A DNA stretch of 64,000 nt from Pseudolysinimonas sp051954455 (GTDB lineage Bacteria; Actinomycetota; Actinomycetes; Actinomycetales; Microbacteriaceae): NCBI RefSeq assembly GCF_051954455.1, contig NZ_JBQCHS010000020.1, forward strand, positions 1-64,000, given 5' to 3'. Position numbers and translations under genes: made by a program. Below the pieces are notes generated by a model. It saw only the letters and a program-made list of their open reading frames with translations. It did no database searches and was not told the DNA's origin. Positions 1-8,944 of the stretch are shown in pieces; position 1 is the stretch's first letter; each line of letters starts with the position of its first letter.

Positions 1-233
1 TCTCGTGCACCGCTGCGCGGCGCACCCGCCAGGCCCGAGCCAGCGTCCCGAGAGAGGCGCCCTCCGCCCCGCCTGAGTGACTCGTCGGCGCCGACGCGAC
101 GCGACGCGGCCGCGACCGCGACGCGGTGCGGCATGGGAAACGTGATCTGCCTGATGGTCTCGATACGGCGCTTGCGCCTACTCGCGGGATGCGGTCGGCG
201 AGGCACACACCCCACCCCACCGTCCCGACACAG
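1..233. other. No gene recognised
   Basis: This stretch lies beyond the 3' end of qcrB. I see no convincing coding sequence; the plus-strand ORFs here are antisense shadows running into qcrB. It holds short CGACG-rich reiterations near 90-125 and a REP-like palindrome at 156-184. Confidence 0.6.
156..184. repeat. REP-like palindrome, copy a
   Basis: GGTCTCGATAC, then a GGCG/CGCC mini-hairpin, then TACTCG. It matches the copy at 28836-28870 in its outer parts but has a shorter, degenerate inner stem. It lies in non-coding DNA downstream of the qcr operon. Confidence 0.55.
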
Positions 234-270
234 CGAACGGCCCCGAGGAACGAGTCCTCGGGGCCGTTCG
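234..270. terminator. Terminator hairpin of the ctaE-qcrCAB operon
   Basis: A perfect 16-bp stem (CGAACGGCCCCGAGGA and its complement) with a 5-nt ACGAG loop begins 9 bp downstream of the qcrB stop. No U-tract follows, as is common in high-GC actinobacteria. Confidence 0.85.
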
Positions 271-279
271 AGATGCGGA

Positions 280-1935
280 TCAGTGACCGCCGTGCTGCTG
301 AGCCACCTCGAGCTCGCCCTTGGTGACGGGGGCGATGCGGTCCTCGAAGAACCAGCGCGACAGGCTCGCACGCATGCGCGCCGCGTTGGTGATCTTGCCG
401 CGCTCGTTGGGGCGCAGCATGAGCGGCTGGTAGTCGTCGTAGCTGACCAGACGCCACCGGTCGTAGTCCGACAGCTGCCGGTGGACCTCGATGTACTCGC
501 CGCCCGGGAGGCGGACGATGCGGCCCGACTCGAACCCGTGGAGCGCGATCTCCCGGTCCTTCTTCTGCAGCCCGAGGCAGACCCGTTTGGTGACGAAGAA
601 GGCGATGAACGGCCCGATGATGAGCGCGGCCTGACAGATGTGGATCACGGCCTCGATCGACATGCCGAAGTGGGTGGCCACGATATCGGAGCTCGCCGCC
701 GCCCAGAGGGCCGCGTAGAACGTGATGCCGGCGGCGCCGATCGCGGTGCGGGTGGGCACGTTGCGCGGACGGTCGCTCATGTGGTGCTCGCGCTTGTCGC
801 CGGTGATCCACGCCTCGAAGAACGGGTAGAGCCCGACCACGAGGAGGAAGACGACGAGCACGAGGATCGGCACGATGATGTTCATCGAGACCGTGTAGGG
901 CCCGAGCATGAACTCCCAGCCCGGCGGCACGAGGCGAAGCGCCCCGTCAGCGAAACCGATGTACCAGTCGGGCTGGGTGCCCGCGGAGATCGGCGACGGG
1001 TCGTAGGGGCCGTAGTTCCAGATCGGGTTGATCGTGACGGTCGACGCGATGAGGGCGATGATGCCGAAGACGATGAAGAAGAATCCGCCGGCCTTGGCCG
1101 CGAACACGGGCATGATCGGCACGCCGACCACGTTCTTCTCGGTCCGGCCCGGGCCCGCGAACTGGGTGTGCTTGTTGACGATCAGCAGGACCAGGTGGAT
1201 GCCGATCGCCGCGACCACGGCGGCCGGCAGCAGCAGGATGTGCAGCGTGTAGAGGCGTCCGACGATCGCGGTGCCCGGGAACTCCCCGCCGAAGAGCAGG
1301 AACGTGATCCAGGTGCCGACGACGGGGATGCCCTCGACCATGCCCGCGATGATGCGCAGCCCGTTGCCGGACAGCAGGTCGTCCGGGAGCGAGTAGCCGG
1401 TGAAGCCCTCGGCCATGGCGAGCACGAAGAGCGTGAAGCCGACCAGCCAGTTGATCTCACGCGGCTTGCGGAACGCACCGGTGAAGAAGATGCGCAGCAT
1501 GTGCAGGCCGATCGAGGCCACGAACAGCAGCGCCGCCCAGTGGTGGATCTGGCGCAGCAGCAGACCGCCGCGCACGTCGAAGCTGATGTGCAGCGTCGAC
1601 GACATCGCGGCGGACATCTTGATGCCCTCGAGCGGCGCGTACGAGCCGTGGTAGACCGTCTCGGCCATCGAGGCCTGGAAGAAGAAGGTCAGGAAGGTGC
1701 CCGACAGCAGGATGACGACGAAGCTGTAGAGGGCGACCTCACCCAGCATGTACGACCAGTGGTCGGGGAAGATCTTGCGGCCGAGCTCCTTGACGAGCCC
1801 CGACATGCTGGTCCGCTCGTCGATGTAGTTGGCGGCCCAGTTGGTCAGGCGCATCCCGCGGCCCGGGGGCAGCTGCTCCTCACCGTCGGTGGCGGTCGCC
1901 GGTGCCGCGGCGGGCGCGGTCGTGTCGACGCTCAT
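280..1935 (-). CDS. qcrB: Cytochrome bc1 complex cytochrome b subunit
   Basis: Membrane subunit of the actinobacterial bcc menaquinol:cytochrome c reductase. It carries the b hemes and quinone sites that pass electrons from menaquinol to the Rieske protein and cytochrome cc. The 551-residue length fits the long actinobacterial form. Candidate heme-ligand histidines fall in the helix with HHWAALLF (131-132, 145) and in a later helix (232, 247). A PDWY variant of the PEWY quinol-oxidation motif is near residue 317. Multiple membrane helices and a long charged C-terminal tail are visible. Its ATG overlaps the qcrA stop (ATGA), so translation is probably coupled. It is the last gene of ctaE-qcrC-qcrA-qcrB and is followed by a hairpin at 234-270. 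Confidence 0.97.
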   Translation of the reverse strand: MSVDTTAPAAAPATATDGEEQLPPGRGMRLTNWAANYIDERTSMSGLVKELGRKIFPDHWSYMLGEVALYSFVVILLSGTFLTFFFQASMAETVYHGSYAPLEGIKMSAAMSSTLHISFDVRGGLLLRQIHHWAALLFVASIGLHMLRIFFTGAFRKPREINWLVGFTLFVLAMAEGFTGYSLPDDLLSGNGLRIIAGMVEGIPVVGTWITFLLFGGEFPGTAIVGRLYTLHILLLPAAVVAAIGIHLVLLIVNKHTQFAGPGRTEKNVVGVPIMPVFAAKAGGFFFIVFGIIALIASTVTINPIWNYGPYDPSPISAGTQPDWYIGFADGALRLVPPGWEFMLGPYTVSMNIIVPILVLVVFLLVVGLYPFFEAWITGDKREHHMSDRPRNVPTRTAIGAAGITFYAALWAAASSDIVATHFGMSIEAVIHICQAALIIGPFIAFFVTKRVCLGLQKKDREIALHGFESGRIVRLPGGEYIEVHRQLSDYDRWRLVSYDDYQPLMLRPNERGKITNAARMRASLSRWFFEDRIAPVTKGELEVAQQHGGH

Positions 1936-2999
1936 ACGTGCTCACGCTCCCAGAAGCTGGGGCCGACGGGCTCGTGGAAGTCGCTCTGCGCGACCAGGTA
2001 CCCCTCGCTGTCGACCGTGATGGGAAGTTGCGGCAGCGGCCGCTTGGCGGGGCCGAAGATGACCTCGGCCTCGTGGGTGATGTCGAACTGCGACTGGTGG
2101 CACGGGCAGAGCAGGTGATGCGTCTGCTGCTCGTACAGCGCCACGGGGCATCCGACGTGGGTGCAGATCTTGGAGTAGGCCACGATGCCCTGGTAGTTCC
2201 AGTTCTCGCGACCGGCGGAGACGTGCAGGTCCTCGGGCTTCAGACGCATGAGGAGCACGGCGGCCTTGGCCTTCTGCTCCAGCGCGTCCTCGCGGTCCTC
2301 GAGGCCCTCGGGGATGACGTGGAACACGGAGCCGAGCGTGACGTCCGACGCCTTGATCGGCACGCCGTTCGGGTCCTTGGTGAGGCGGGTGCCCTTGCGC
2401 CACATCGTGTGACGGAGGACGTCGTTCGCGTCCTGGTTGGCCGGCGCGAGGTCGCGGAAGACGATGATGCCCGGCAGCGGCCAGAGGGCCAGCGCGGCGA
2501 TCAGCGTGTTCCGGATCATCTTCCGACGGGTGAAGCCGGACTCCTTGTTGCCGAGGTGGAAGATCTCGACCGCGCGGGCGCGCGTCGTGTCGGAGCCGCG
2601 CGTCATGTGACGCTCCTCCGAGAGGTCGTGGCCCTCCATGAGCGCCTTCGACCAGTGGACGGCGCCGACGCCGATCCCGAGGAGCGCGAGCGCGATCCCG
2701 AGACCCAGGAACAGCGTGTTGAGCCGCACCGAGTTCGGGTCGCCCGGGGTGATCGGGAAGACGATGTAGGCGGCGATCGCGCCGACGCTGCCGACCATCG
2801 AGGCGACGAAGAGCCACGCCACACGGCGCTCGTTGGCCTTCGCCTTGACCGGGTCGAGGTCGCTCACCCGCGCCCGGTAGGGCGGGAATCCGGGGTTCTG
2901 GATCTTCTCGGACTCGGGGAGGACGACGGCGGTCCCTGCCGACGCCGTCGGCTCCTCGTGCCGCTCGACGGCGGTTCCGGGGGTCCCGTGCTCTGCCAT
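1932..2999 (-). CDS. qcrA: Rieske iron-sulfur subunit of the bc1 complex
   Basis: Iron-sulfur subunit carrying electrons from menaquinol at QcrB to the cytochrome c subunit. The 2Fe-2S binding boxes are intact: CTHVGC (Cys279, His281, Cys284) and CPCHQS (Cys298, Cys300, His301). The 355-residue protein has the long N-terminal part typical of actinobacteria, with three hydrophobic segments (about 60-82, 94-114, 163-181) before the soluble domain. It lies 25 bp downstream of qcrC and overlaps qcrB by 4 bp. It should be Tat-dependent in part; tatA and tatC lie about 30 kb away in this window. Confidence 0.97.
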   Translation of the reverse strand: MAEHGTPGTAVERHEEPTASAGTAVVLPESEKIQNPGFPPYRARVSDLDPVKAKANERRVAWLFVASMVGSVGAIAAYIVFPITPGDPNSVRLNTLFLGLGIALALLGIGVGAVHWSKALMEGHDLSEERHMTRGSDTTRARAVEIFHLGNKESGFTRRKMIRNTLIAALALWPLPGIIVFRDLAPANQDANDVLRHTMWRKGTRLTKDPNGVPIKASDVTLGSVFHVIPEGLEDREDALEQKAKAAVLLMRLKPEDLHVSAGRENWNYQGIVAYSKICTHVGCPVALYEQQTHHLLCPCHQSQFDITHEAEVIFGPAKRPLPQLPITVDSEGYLVAQSDFHEPVGPSFWEREHV

Positions 3000-3024
3000 T
3001 GCTGTTGCGATTCCTTCCGAGCCG

Positions 3025-3861
3025 TTAGTTCGGCTTCGCGGTCAGCCAGATGGTGACCACGACGACGGCGCCGAGCGCGAAGATCCAGACGAAGAGCCCC
3101 TCGGACACCGGGCCCAGGTTGCCGAGGTCGAGACCGCCGGGCGAGGGGTTCTTGTCGAGGTACTGCAGGTAGGCGATGATCGCCGCCTTGTCCTTCGGCG
3201 TGATGTTGAGGTTGTTGAACACCGGCATGTTCTGCGGGCCCGTCACCATGGCCTCGTAGATGTGCTTGGCACTGACGCCCTGCAGCGAGGGGGCGTACTT
3301 GCCCTCGGTGAGGGCGCCGCCGGCACCGGCGACGTTGTGGCACATGGCGCAGTTGACACGGAACAGCTCGGCGCCGGTGGACACCTTGTCGCTCTTCAGC
3401 GACGCCTCGCTCGGGATGGAGGGCCCGGGGGCGAGGCTGGCCACGTAGGCCGCCATGGCCGCGATCTGCGAGTCGGTGAACTGCACGGGCTTCTGCTCGG
3501 CCTGCGGGCCGTTGGCGGCCATCGGCATGCGACCGGTGCCGACCTGGAAGTCGACGGCCGCGGATCCGACGCCGACGAGGCTCGGGGCCACTCCGGTGTT
3601 GCCGACCGCGCCGATGCCGTGACAGCTCGCGCAGTTCGCCTCGAAGAGCTTCTTGCCCTCCGAGACCTGCGCCTGCGACGACGCGGGGGTCTCGGCGGTG
3701 GCGCTCGTGGTGGCGGCCGCGTAGGCGCCGCCGGTCGCAAAGAGGCCGATCAGCAGGAGGGCCACGGAGGCCATCGGCGACCGTCGGCCGGTCTTGCGCC
3801 GCCGGGAGGAGGTGGGAACGGGGTTCGCCATGGTGCGGGAGGAATCCGATCTGCGGGCCAT
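3025..3861 (-). CDS. qcrC: Diheme cytochrome c subunit of the bc1 complex
   Basis: Membrane-anchored diheme cytochrome c that relays electrons directly from the bcc complex to the aa3 oxidase, as in actinobacteria lacking soluble cytochrome c. Two CxxCH heme sites are present (CASCH at 77-81, CAMCH at 171-175) in tandem cytochrome c folds, with an N-terminal hydrophobic segment (31-50) and a C-terminal anchor (about 252-272). Met residues in RMPM and NMPV are likely axial ligands. The start at 3861 is 4 bp after the ctaE stop; an internal ATG at 3831 (MANPV) is a reasonable alternative, since neither has a strong ribosome site. Confidence 0.95.
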   Translation of the reverse strand: MARRSDSSRTMANPVPTSSRRRKTGRRSPMASVALLLIGLFATGGAYAAATTSATAETPASSQAQVSEGKKLFEANCASCHGIGAVGNTGVAPSLVGVGSAAVDFQVGTGRMPMAANGPQAEQKPVQFTDSQIAAMAAYVASLAPGPSIPSEASLKSDKVSTGAELFRVNCAMCHNVAGAGGALTEGKYAPSLQGVSAKHIYEAMVTGPQNMPVFNNLNITPKDKAAIIAYLQYLDKNPSPGGLDLGNLGPVSEGLFVWIFALGAVVVVTIWLTAKPN

Positions 3862-3865
3862 GCGG

Positions 3866-4498
3866 TTACTTCAGGACGTAGATCACGAGGAACAGGCCGA
3901 TCCACACGACATCGACGAAGTGCCAGTAGTACGACACGACGATGGCGGTGGTGGCCTCCTTGTGGGTGAAGCGGCGCACCGCGAAGATGCGGCCGAGCGT
4001 CAGGAGGAACGCGATGAGTCCGCCGGTGACGTGCAGCGCGTGGAAGCCCGTGGTCAGGTAGAACGCCGAGCCGTAGGAGTCACCGGTGAAGTCGACGTGC
4101 TCGCTGACGAGCGTCGCGTACTCGAACACCTGGCCGACGACGAAGACCGCGCCCATCGAGAAGGTGAGATAGAACCACTCGACGGTGCCCCACTTCCAGA
4201 ACTGGAGGAGCTTGCCGGTGCGCCGGGCCTGCAGGCGCTCGGCGGCGAAGACGCCCGCCTGGCAGGTGAAGGACGAGAGCACGAGGATGATCGTGTTCGT
4301 GAGCGCGTAGGGCACGTTGAGGTGCTGTGTCTGCTCGGCCCAGAGCCCCTGCGACGTGGAGCGCAGGGTGAAGTAGATCGCGAAGAGGCCCGCGAAGAAC
4401 ATGACCTCGCTGCCGAGCCAGACGATGACGCCGACCTGGACGACGTTCGGCCGGTTGATCACCGGTGCGGTGGAGGGGGCCAACGAGGTCGAACTCAC
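3866..4498 (-). CDS. ctaE: Cytochrome c oxidase subunit III
   Basis: Integral subunit III of the aa3-type terminal oxidase, 210 residues with five predicted membrane helices. Family features include the VIVWLGSEVMFFAGLFA helix and the terminal HFVDVVWIGLFLVIY helix. It is first in the operon with qcrCAB, the usual actinobacterial arrangement encoding the bcc-aa3 supercomplex. The start is a GTG: a CATAAT -10 element lies exactly 6 bp upstream (4505-4510) and no Shine-Dalgarno is seen, so the transcript is probably leaderless. The same frame stays open far upstream over trpD antisense, but that extension is not protein-like. Confidence 0.95.
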   Translation of the reverse strand: MSSTSLAPSTAPVINRPNVVQVGVIVWLGSEVMFFAGLFAIYFTLRSTSQGLWAEQTQHLNVPYALTNTIILVLSSFTCQAGVFAAERLQARRTGKLLQFWKWGTVEWFYLTFSMGAVFVVGQVFEYATLVSEHVDFTGDSYGSAFYLTTGFHALHVTGGLIAFLLTLGRIFAVRRFTHKEATTAIVVSYYWHFVDVVWIGLFLVIYVLK

Positions 4499-4504
4499 AT
4501 TCCC

Positions 4505-4510
4505 ATTATG
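4505..4510 (-). promoter_or_regulatory. -10 element of ctaE (leaderless)
   Basis: CATAAT on the minus strand, 6 bp before the ctaE GTG. It faces the trpD -10 at 4561-4566, giving a compact divergent promoter pair. Confidence 0.6.
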
Positions 4511-4560
4511 GACTCTCGCGCGAGGTCCCCGGTCCATTCGCCGGGTCTGTCGGGCGCCAA

Positions 4561-4566
4561 TAGCAT
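4561..4566 (+). promoter_or_regulatory. -10 element of trpD (leaderless)
   Basis: TAGCAT followed by 7 bp and the trpD ATG. No ribosome-binding site lies between, so transcription probably starts at or next to the ATG. Confidence 0.6.
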
Positions 4567-4573
4567 CGTCGTC

Positions 4574-5629
4574 ATGCCCACCGAACTCGCCTGGCCCGCG
4601 ATCCTCACCCAGCTGCTCGCCGGGGCGGACCTGTCGATCGCCGAGGCCTCCTGGGCCATGGAGGAGGTCATGGCCGGTCGGGCGACCCCGTCGCAGCTCG
4701 CCGGGCTCCTCGTCGCACTGCGTGCGAAGGGGGAGACCGTCGACGAGGTGGTGGGATTCCGCGACGCGGTCCTCGCCCACGCGCGGCCGCTGCCGGTGGA
4801 TCCGATGGCACTCGACATCGTCGGCACCGGCGGCGACCGGTTCGGCACGGTGAACGTCTCGACGATGGCGTCGATCGTCGCGGCGGCGGCCGGGGCACGC
4901 GTGGTGAAGCACGGCAACCGGGCGGCGTCGTCGGCGTCGGGGTCCTCGGACGTGCTCGCGGCGCTCGGGATCGGGCTCGACCTCGACCCGGAGCGGGTGG
5001 CGCGCGTGCTCGACGAGGTCGGCATCACGTTCGCCTTCGCGTCGTACTTCCACCCGGGCTTCCAGAACGCGGGGGCCACCCGGGCGGAGCTCGGCATCCC
5101 GACGGTGTTCAACTTCCTCGGCCCGCTCTGCAACCCGGCGCGACCGGAGGCCTCGGCCGTCGGCGTCGCGGCGCTCGACAAGGTGCCGCTCGTGGTCGGG
5201 GTCTTCCAGACCCGCGGCGCGACGGCGCTCGTGTTCCGCGGCGACGACGGCCTCGACGAGCTCTCGACGACCGGGCACAGCCACCTGTGGGAGGTCACGC
5301 GCGGTTCCGTCACGGAGCACGACCTCGACCCCGCCGACGTCGGCCTGCGACGGTCGTCGCTCGAGGATCTGCGGGGCGGGGATGCGGCGCACAACGCCGC
5401 GATCGTGCGGCGGGTGCTGGCGGGGGAGTCGGGCCCGGTGCGCGACATCGTGCTGCTGAACGCGGCGGCCGGTCTGGTGTCGTGGCACCTCGCGCGCGAC
5501 ACCGCGCAGGGCGAGCGCGACATCCGCGAGCGGTTCCGCGAGCAGATCGCGGTCGCGGCCGAGGCGATCGACTCGGGCGCGGCGGCCGCCAAGCTCGACG
5601 ACTGGGTGGCGGCGGCCGGCCGCGACTAG
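4574..5629 (+). CDS. trpD: Anthranilate phosphoribosyltransferase
   Basis: Transfers phosphoribosyl from PRPP to anthranilate, the second step of tryptophan synthesis, in the cytosol. The 351-residue length is normal. The PRPP-binding glycine loop DIVGTGGD (about residues 78-85) and KHGNR (about 113-117) followed by a Ser/Gly-rich stretch are intact. The ATG at 4574 is chosen because family similarity begins just after it and a TAGCAT -10 element lies 7 bp upstream; a longer open frame upstream is antisense to ctaE. It stands alone, not in a trp operon, a common actinobacterial arrangement beside ctaE. Its stop overlaps the stop of the convergent oxidase gene with no terminator between. Confidence 0.97.
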   Translation: MPTELAWPAILTQLLAGADLSIAEASWAMEEVMAGRATPSQLAGLLVALRAKGETVDEVVGFRDAVLAHARPLPVDPMALDIVGTGGDRFGTVNVSTMASIVAAAAGARVVKHGNRAASSASGSSDVLAALGIGLDLDPERVARVLDEVGITFAFASYFHPGFQNAGATRAELGIPTVFNFLGPLCNPARPEASAVGVAALDKVPLVVGVFQTRGATALVFRGDDGLDELSTTGHSHLWEVTRGSVTEHDLDPADVGLRRSSLEDLRGGDAAHNAAIVRRVLAGESGPVRDIVLLNAAAGLVSWHLARDTAQGERDIRERFREQIAVAAEAIDSGAAAAKLDDWVAAAGRD

Positions 5630-6894
5630 GTGGTGCCGCCGGCCGGCTCCAGTGCGTCGCGGTCGAGCCCGGCGACGGAGGCGTGCCCACTGAGCCCCAG
5701 GGCGAGGTCGAACTCGGCGAGCAGGTTGCGGAGCGCCTCCCGCGCGCCCGCCTCGCCGGCGATCGCCATGCCGTAGATCCACGGGTGGGCGACGGCGACC
5801 GCGTCGGCGCCGAGGGCGAGTGCGCGGAGCACGTCGGCGCCCGTGCGCACGCCGCTGTCGAAGACGATGGGCGCCCGGCCGGCCACGGCGTCGGCGACGC
5901 GGGGGAGCGCGTCGAGCGAGCCGACCGCGCCGTCGACCTGCCGGCCGGCGTGGTTGGAGACCCACACCCCGTCCATCCCGGCGTCGAGCGCACGGCGGGC
6001 GTCGTCGGGATGCTGGATCCCTTTGAGCATGATCGGCAGTCGGGTGCGCTCCCGCAGCCAGCTGAGGTGCGACCAGGTCAGGTCCGAGCGGGAGAAGACG
6101 TCGAGGAAGGTCTGCACCTCGGCGGGGGAGACGCCGCGGCGCCGCAGATCGAGCAGGGTGCGGATGGCGGCGGTGGTCACGCGGGCGGTCGAGCGTTCGG
6201 CGGCCCGGGAGGCGGCGAGCCGGCGGAACACCGGGTCGCTCGTGTACTGCGCGATGCCCATCCCGTGGATGAACGGCAGGAAGGCCCGGTCGAGGTCGCG
6301 CGGTCGCCAGCCGAGCTGACCCGTGTCGAGCGTCACCACGAGGACCTCCGCCCCGGCGGCTTCAGCCCGCGTCACGAGGCTCTCGACCAGCTCGTCGTCG
6401 CTCGCCCAGTAGAGCTGGTACCAGAGCGGGCCGTCGTGCCGGCCGGGGTCGGCGGCGACCGTCTCCATCGCGATCGACGCCTGCGTGGATAGCGCCGTGG
6501 GGATGCCGAAGGTTCCGGCGGCGCGGGCGATGGCGAGGTCGGCATCCCGGTGGGCGAGCTCGAGCACGCCTACGGGCGCGGCGAGCAGCGGGGTCGGGTA
6601 CCGGCGCCCGAGCAGCTCGACCGAGAGGTCGCGTCCGCTCGTGTCGCGCAGCATCCGCGGCACGATGCGGTACCGGTCGAACGCGGCCGCGTTGGCGGCG
6701 GCGGTCGTCTCGGTGCCGCTCGCGCCGGCGAGGTAGGCCCAGGCGTCGGGCCCGAGTCGGCGGCGGGCGGCCTCCACGAGGTCCGGCCATCGCACCGGGA
6801 TCCGCGGACGATCGCCCGAGACGCCGGCGCGGAAGACGTCGGACTGGGTGCGCCGGCCGATGCCGGCCACGCGATCCTCGCCGGCCGCGGTCAT
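5626..6894 (-). CDS. FMN-dependent alpha-hydroxy acid oxidase (lactate 2-monooxygenase-like)
   Basis: Member of the glycolate oxidase/lactate monooxygenase family, oxidising an alpha-hydroxy acid, probably lactate, with FMN. The 422-residue TIM barrel shows WYQLYW, the LVVTLDT strand followed by LGWRPRDLD as in lactate 2-monooxygenases, the lysine in MLKGIQ, and SNHAGRQVDG with the catalytic His and substrate-binding Arg. One family Gly is replaced by Ala (SNHGGRQ is usual) and DSGVR replaces DGGIR. The ATG at 6894 is chosen; an in-frame TTG at 6906 would add four residues. It is convergent with trpD, with overlapping stops. The exact substrate is inferred. Confidence 0.85.
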   Translation of the reverse strand: MTAAGEDRVAGIGRRTQSDVFRAGVSGDRPRIPVRWPDLVEAARRRLGPDAWAYLAGASGTETTAAANAAAFDRYRIVPRMLRDTSGRDLSVELLGRRYPTPLLAAPVGVLELAHRDADLAIARAAGTFGIPTALSTQASIAMETVAADPGRHDGPLWYQLYWASDDELVESLVTRAEAAGAEVLVVTLDTGQLGWRPRDLDRAFLPFIHGMGIAQYTSDPVFRRLAASRAAERSTARVTTAAIRTLLDLRRRGVSPAEVQTFLDVFSRSDLTWSHLSWLRERTRLPIMLKGIQHPDDARRALDAGMDGVWVSNHAGRQVDGAVGSLDALPRVADAVAGRAPIVFDSGVRTGADVLRALALGADAVAVAHPWIYGMAIAGEAGAREALRNLLAEFDLALGLSGHASVAGLDRDALEPAGGTT

Positions 6895-6936
6895 GGCGTC
6901 AGTCAAGCACGCCGCCCGTGCGCACCCGTGCCGGGT

Positions 6937-7371
6937 TCAGAGGCCGGCGGCCTTCTTCACGAGCTCGGCGATGCGCTTCTCGTCGGCCTTGCTCAGCTTG
7001 GTGATGGCCCACGCGGTGCCCCACATCGTGCCGTCGTCGAGCGTCGCGGGCTCGAAGAACGCGAGGTTGCCGTAGCGGACCTTGAACTTCGCGCGCTCCT
7101 GGTAGAAGAACACGACCTTGCCGTCGGCGTCGGCCCACGCCGGGCTGCCGTAGTAGGTGCGCGCGGCCAGACCGGGGGCGACCTCGTCGACGATCGCGAG
7201 GATCCGCTCCGCGTTGGACCTGTCCGGCTCGTCGAGGGAGGCGATCTTGTCGAGCGCCGACTGGCGCGCCTCGGCCGCCGACTCCTGCGCCTTCAGCTCC
7301 TTGGCGCGCTGCCGCATCGCGGCGCGCTCCTCGGCGGTGAACCCGGATGAGGACTTCGTGCTCTCTGCCAT
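6937..7371 (-). CDS. DUF1801 / YdhG-like domain protein
   Basis: A cytosolic protein of 144 residues. The N-terminal ~45 residues are charged and helical (AEERAAMRQRAKELKAQ). The rest is a DUF1801/YdhG-type alpha-beta domain (APGLAARTYYGSPAWADADGKVVFFYQ...KVRYGNLAFFEPATLDDGTMWGTAWAI). Relatives are called iron chaperone-like or uncharacterised; the function is unknown. The gene sits between the enoyl-CoA hydratase and the hydroxyacid oxidase, all on the minus strand, with 47 bp after the hydratase stop. A CAGGAT hexamer 6 bp before the ATG could be a leaderless -10. Confidence 0.8.
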   Translation of the reverse strand: MAESTKSSSGFTAEERAAMRQRAKELKAQESAAEARQSALDKIASLDEPDRSNAERILAIVDEVAPGLAARTYYGSPAWADADGKVVFFYQERAKFKVRYGNLAFFEPATLDDGTMWGTAWAITKLSKADEKRIAELVKKAAGL

Positions 7372-7418
7372 GGCTCCATCCTGGCGTCGGAGCCCCGGCG
7401 CGTCTTCTCCGATCGTGC

Positions 7419-8159
7419 TCAGCCTCGCCCGAGGAACGCCGCGAACGCGGCGCGGGCGGCCGGCTCGTGCAGCATCCGTGCGAACACGTCCGCCTCCTCG
7501 GCGATGCGGGTGCGCACCGCGTCGCCGGTGCCGGACTTGAGGAGCCGCTTGGACTCGAGGAGCGCGGCGGGCGGCTTTGCGGCGAGGCGTGCCGCGGCGT
7601 CCCGCGCCGCGGGCTCCACCCGATCGGCGGGCAGGACTCCGTTGGCGAGACCGGCGGCGAGCGCCGCGGCGGGGGAGATCGGCTCCCCGAGCAGGAGCGC
7701 CGCGGCCGCCGCGTGATAGCCGAGCTGCTGGGGCAGCAGAAGACTCGACGCGGCCTCCGGCACGAGGCCGAGGTCGACGAACGGGAGCAGGAGCCGGACG
7801 TCGTCGGCGAGGTAGACCAGGTCGCAGTGCAGGAGCATCGTGGTGCCGACGCCTACGGCGGCGCCGCGGACGGCCGCGACGAGCGGCTTCGGGAACGCCG
7901 CCAGCGTCGTCAGGAACCGCATGACGGGAGAGTCCATCCCGGTCGGCGGGTCGGTCAGGAAGTCGGCGAGGTCGTTGCCCGCCGTGAACGACGCACCCGC
8001 GCCGCGGATGACGACGACCCGGACGGCGTCGTCGGCGTCGGCGGCGTCCAGCGCGTCGGCGAGCGCGGTGTACATCGCGGTCGTGATCGCGTTGCGTTTC
8101 TCCGGACGGTCGAGGGTGAGGGTCGTGACCCCGTCGGCCGTGTCGATCGCGATGCTCAT
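7419..8159 (-). CDS. Enoyl-CoA hydratase/isomerase family protein
   Basis: Crotonase-fold protein of 246 residues, likely acting on an acyl-CoA. The crotonase oxyanion-hole elements are visible: GASFTAGNDLADF (about residues 53-65) and RGAAVGVGTTMLLHCDLVY (about 98-116), with a downstream P-E pair in GLVPEAASS. The ATG at 8159 matches where the family fold begins (MSIAID...VTTLTLDRPEKRNAI). No other beta-oxidation gene is adjacent, so the substrate cannot be inferred. CACCAT lies 6 bp upstream of the ATG and resembles the leaderless -10 pattern seen elsewhere here. Confidence 0.9.
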   Translation of the reverse strand: MSIAIDTADGVTTLTLDRPEKRNAITTAMYTALADALDAADADDAVRVVVIRGAGASFTAGNDLADFLTDPPTGMDSPVMRFLTTLAAFPKPLVAAVRGAAVGVGTTMLLHCDLVYLADDVRLLLPFVDLGLVPEAASSLLLPQQLGYHAAAAALLLGEPISPAAALAAGLANGVLPADRVEPAARDAAARLAAKPPAALLESKRLLKSGTGDAVRTRIAEEADVFARMLHEPAARAAFAAFLGRG

Positions 8160-8194
8160 CCCGGCATGGTGGCACGGGGAGCCGGTGCCCCGGT

Positions 8195-8944
8195 TCAGAT
8201 CGAGAAGCCGCCGTCGCTCGTGAGCACCTGGCCCGTGACCCAGCCGCCCTCCTCCGAGAGGAGGAAGCGCACCAGGCGGGCGGCATCGCGCGGTGTGCCG
8301 AGGCGGCCGGCGGGCTGGCGGGCCGTGAGGTCGGCGCGGGTCGCGTCGTCCATCCATCCCGTGTCGACGGGGCCGGGATTGACGGCGTTCGCGGTGATGC
8401 CGCGGTTGCCGAGCTCGCCCGCCGCCGCGACGATCACCCGGTCGAGAGCGCCCTTGCTGACGCCGTAGGGGAGATTGTGGACGACGTGATCGCTCGTCAG
8501 GGCGACGATGCGGCCGTCGGTCGGCTCGGACTCGGCGAAGGCGCGGATGAGCAGCCAGGCGGCGCGGGCGTTGACGGCGAGGTGCCGGTCCCAGCTCTCG
8601 ACCGTCGTGTCGAGGATCGAGGAGTCGGTGCTCTGCGAGTGCGAGAGCACGAGCGCGTCGAGGCGCCCGAGCCGTTCGATCGACTCCGTGACCAGCCGAT
8701 CGGGCGTTTCCGGGTCCGCGAGGTCGGCGTCGACTCGGATCGTGCGGGCGCCCGCCGCGGCGAGCGCAGCCTCCAGCGCGGCGACGTCGCCGGGTCCGCC
8801 GCCGTAGCCGGCGTCGCGGTCGTAGCCCGCCGACCCGACCAGGGCGAGGTCCCAGCCGGCGACCGCGAGTTCCGTCGCGATGCCGTGCGCGATGCTCCGG
8901 GCCCGGCCGACGCCGGTGAGGAGCGCGACCCGCCGCGTCACCAC
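8195..8944 (-). CDS. SDR family oxidoreductase
   Basis: Short-chain dehydrogenase/reductase of 249 residues with a Rossmann fold. Visible features are the N-terminal nucleotide loop TGVGRARSIAHGIA, catalytic YGVSK (Tyr-x3-Lys) and the NPGPVDTGW segment after it. The glycine loop resembles that of 3-ketoacyl-reductase-like proteins. The start is a GTG overlapping the end of the acetyltransferase gene by 7 bp, so the two are probably co-transcribed. A second GTG is the next codon. The substrate is unknown. Confidence 0.88.
   Translation of the reverse strand: MVTRRVALLTGVGRARSIAHGIATELAVAGWDLALVGSAGYDRDAGYGGGPGDVAALEAALAAAGARTIRVDADLADPETPDRLVTESIERLGRLDALVLSHSQSTDSSILDTTVESWDRHLAVNARAAWLLIRAFAESEPTDGRIVALTSDHVVHNLPYGVSKGALDRVIVAAAGELGNRGITANAVNPGPVDTGWMDDATRADLTARQPAGRLGTPRDAARLVRFLLSEEGGWVTGQVLTSDGGFSI

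Noticed and set aside
133..2118. A 661-codon plus-strand open frame opposite qcrB
   Set aside because: It is antisense to qcrB and qcrA, and its Asp/Arg/Glu/His-rich composition is typical of shadow frames in GC-rich DNA.
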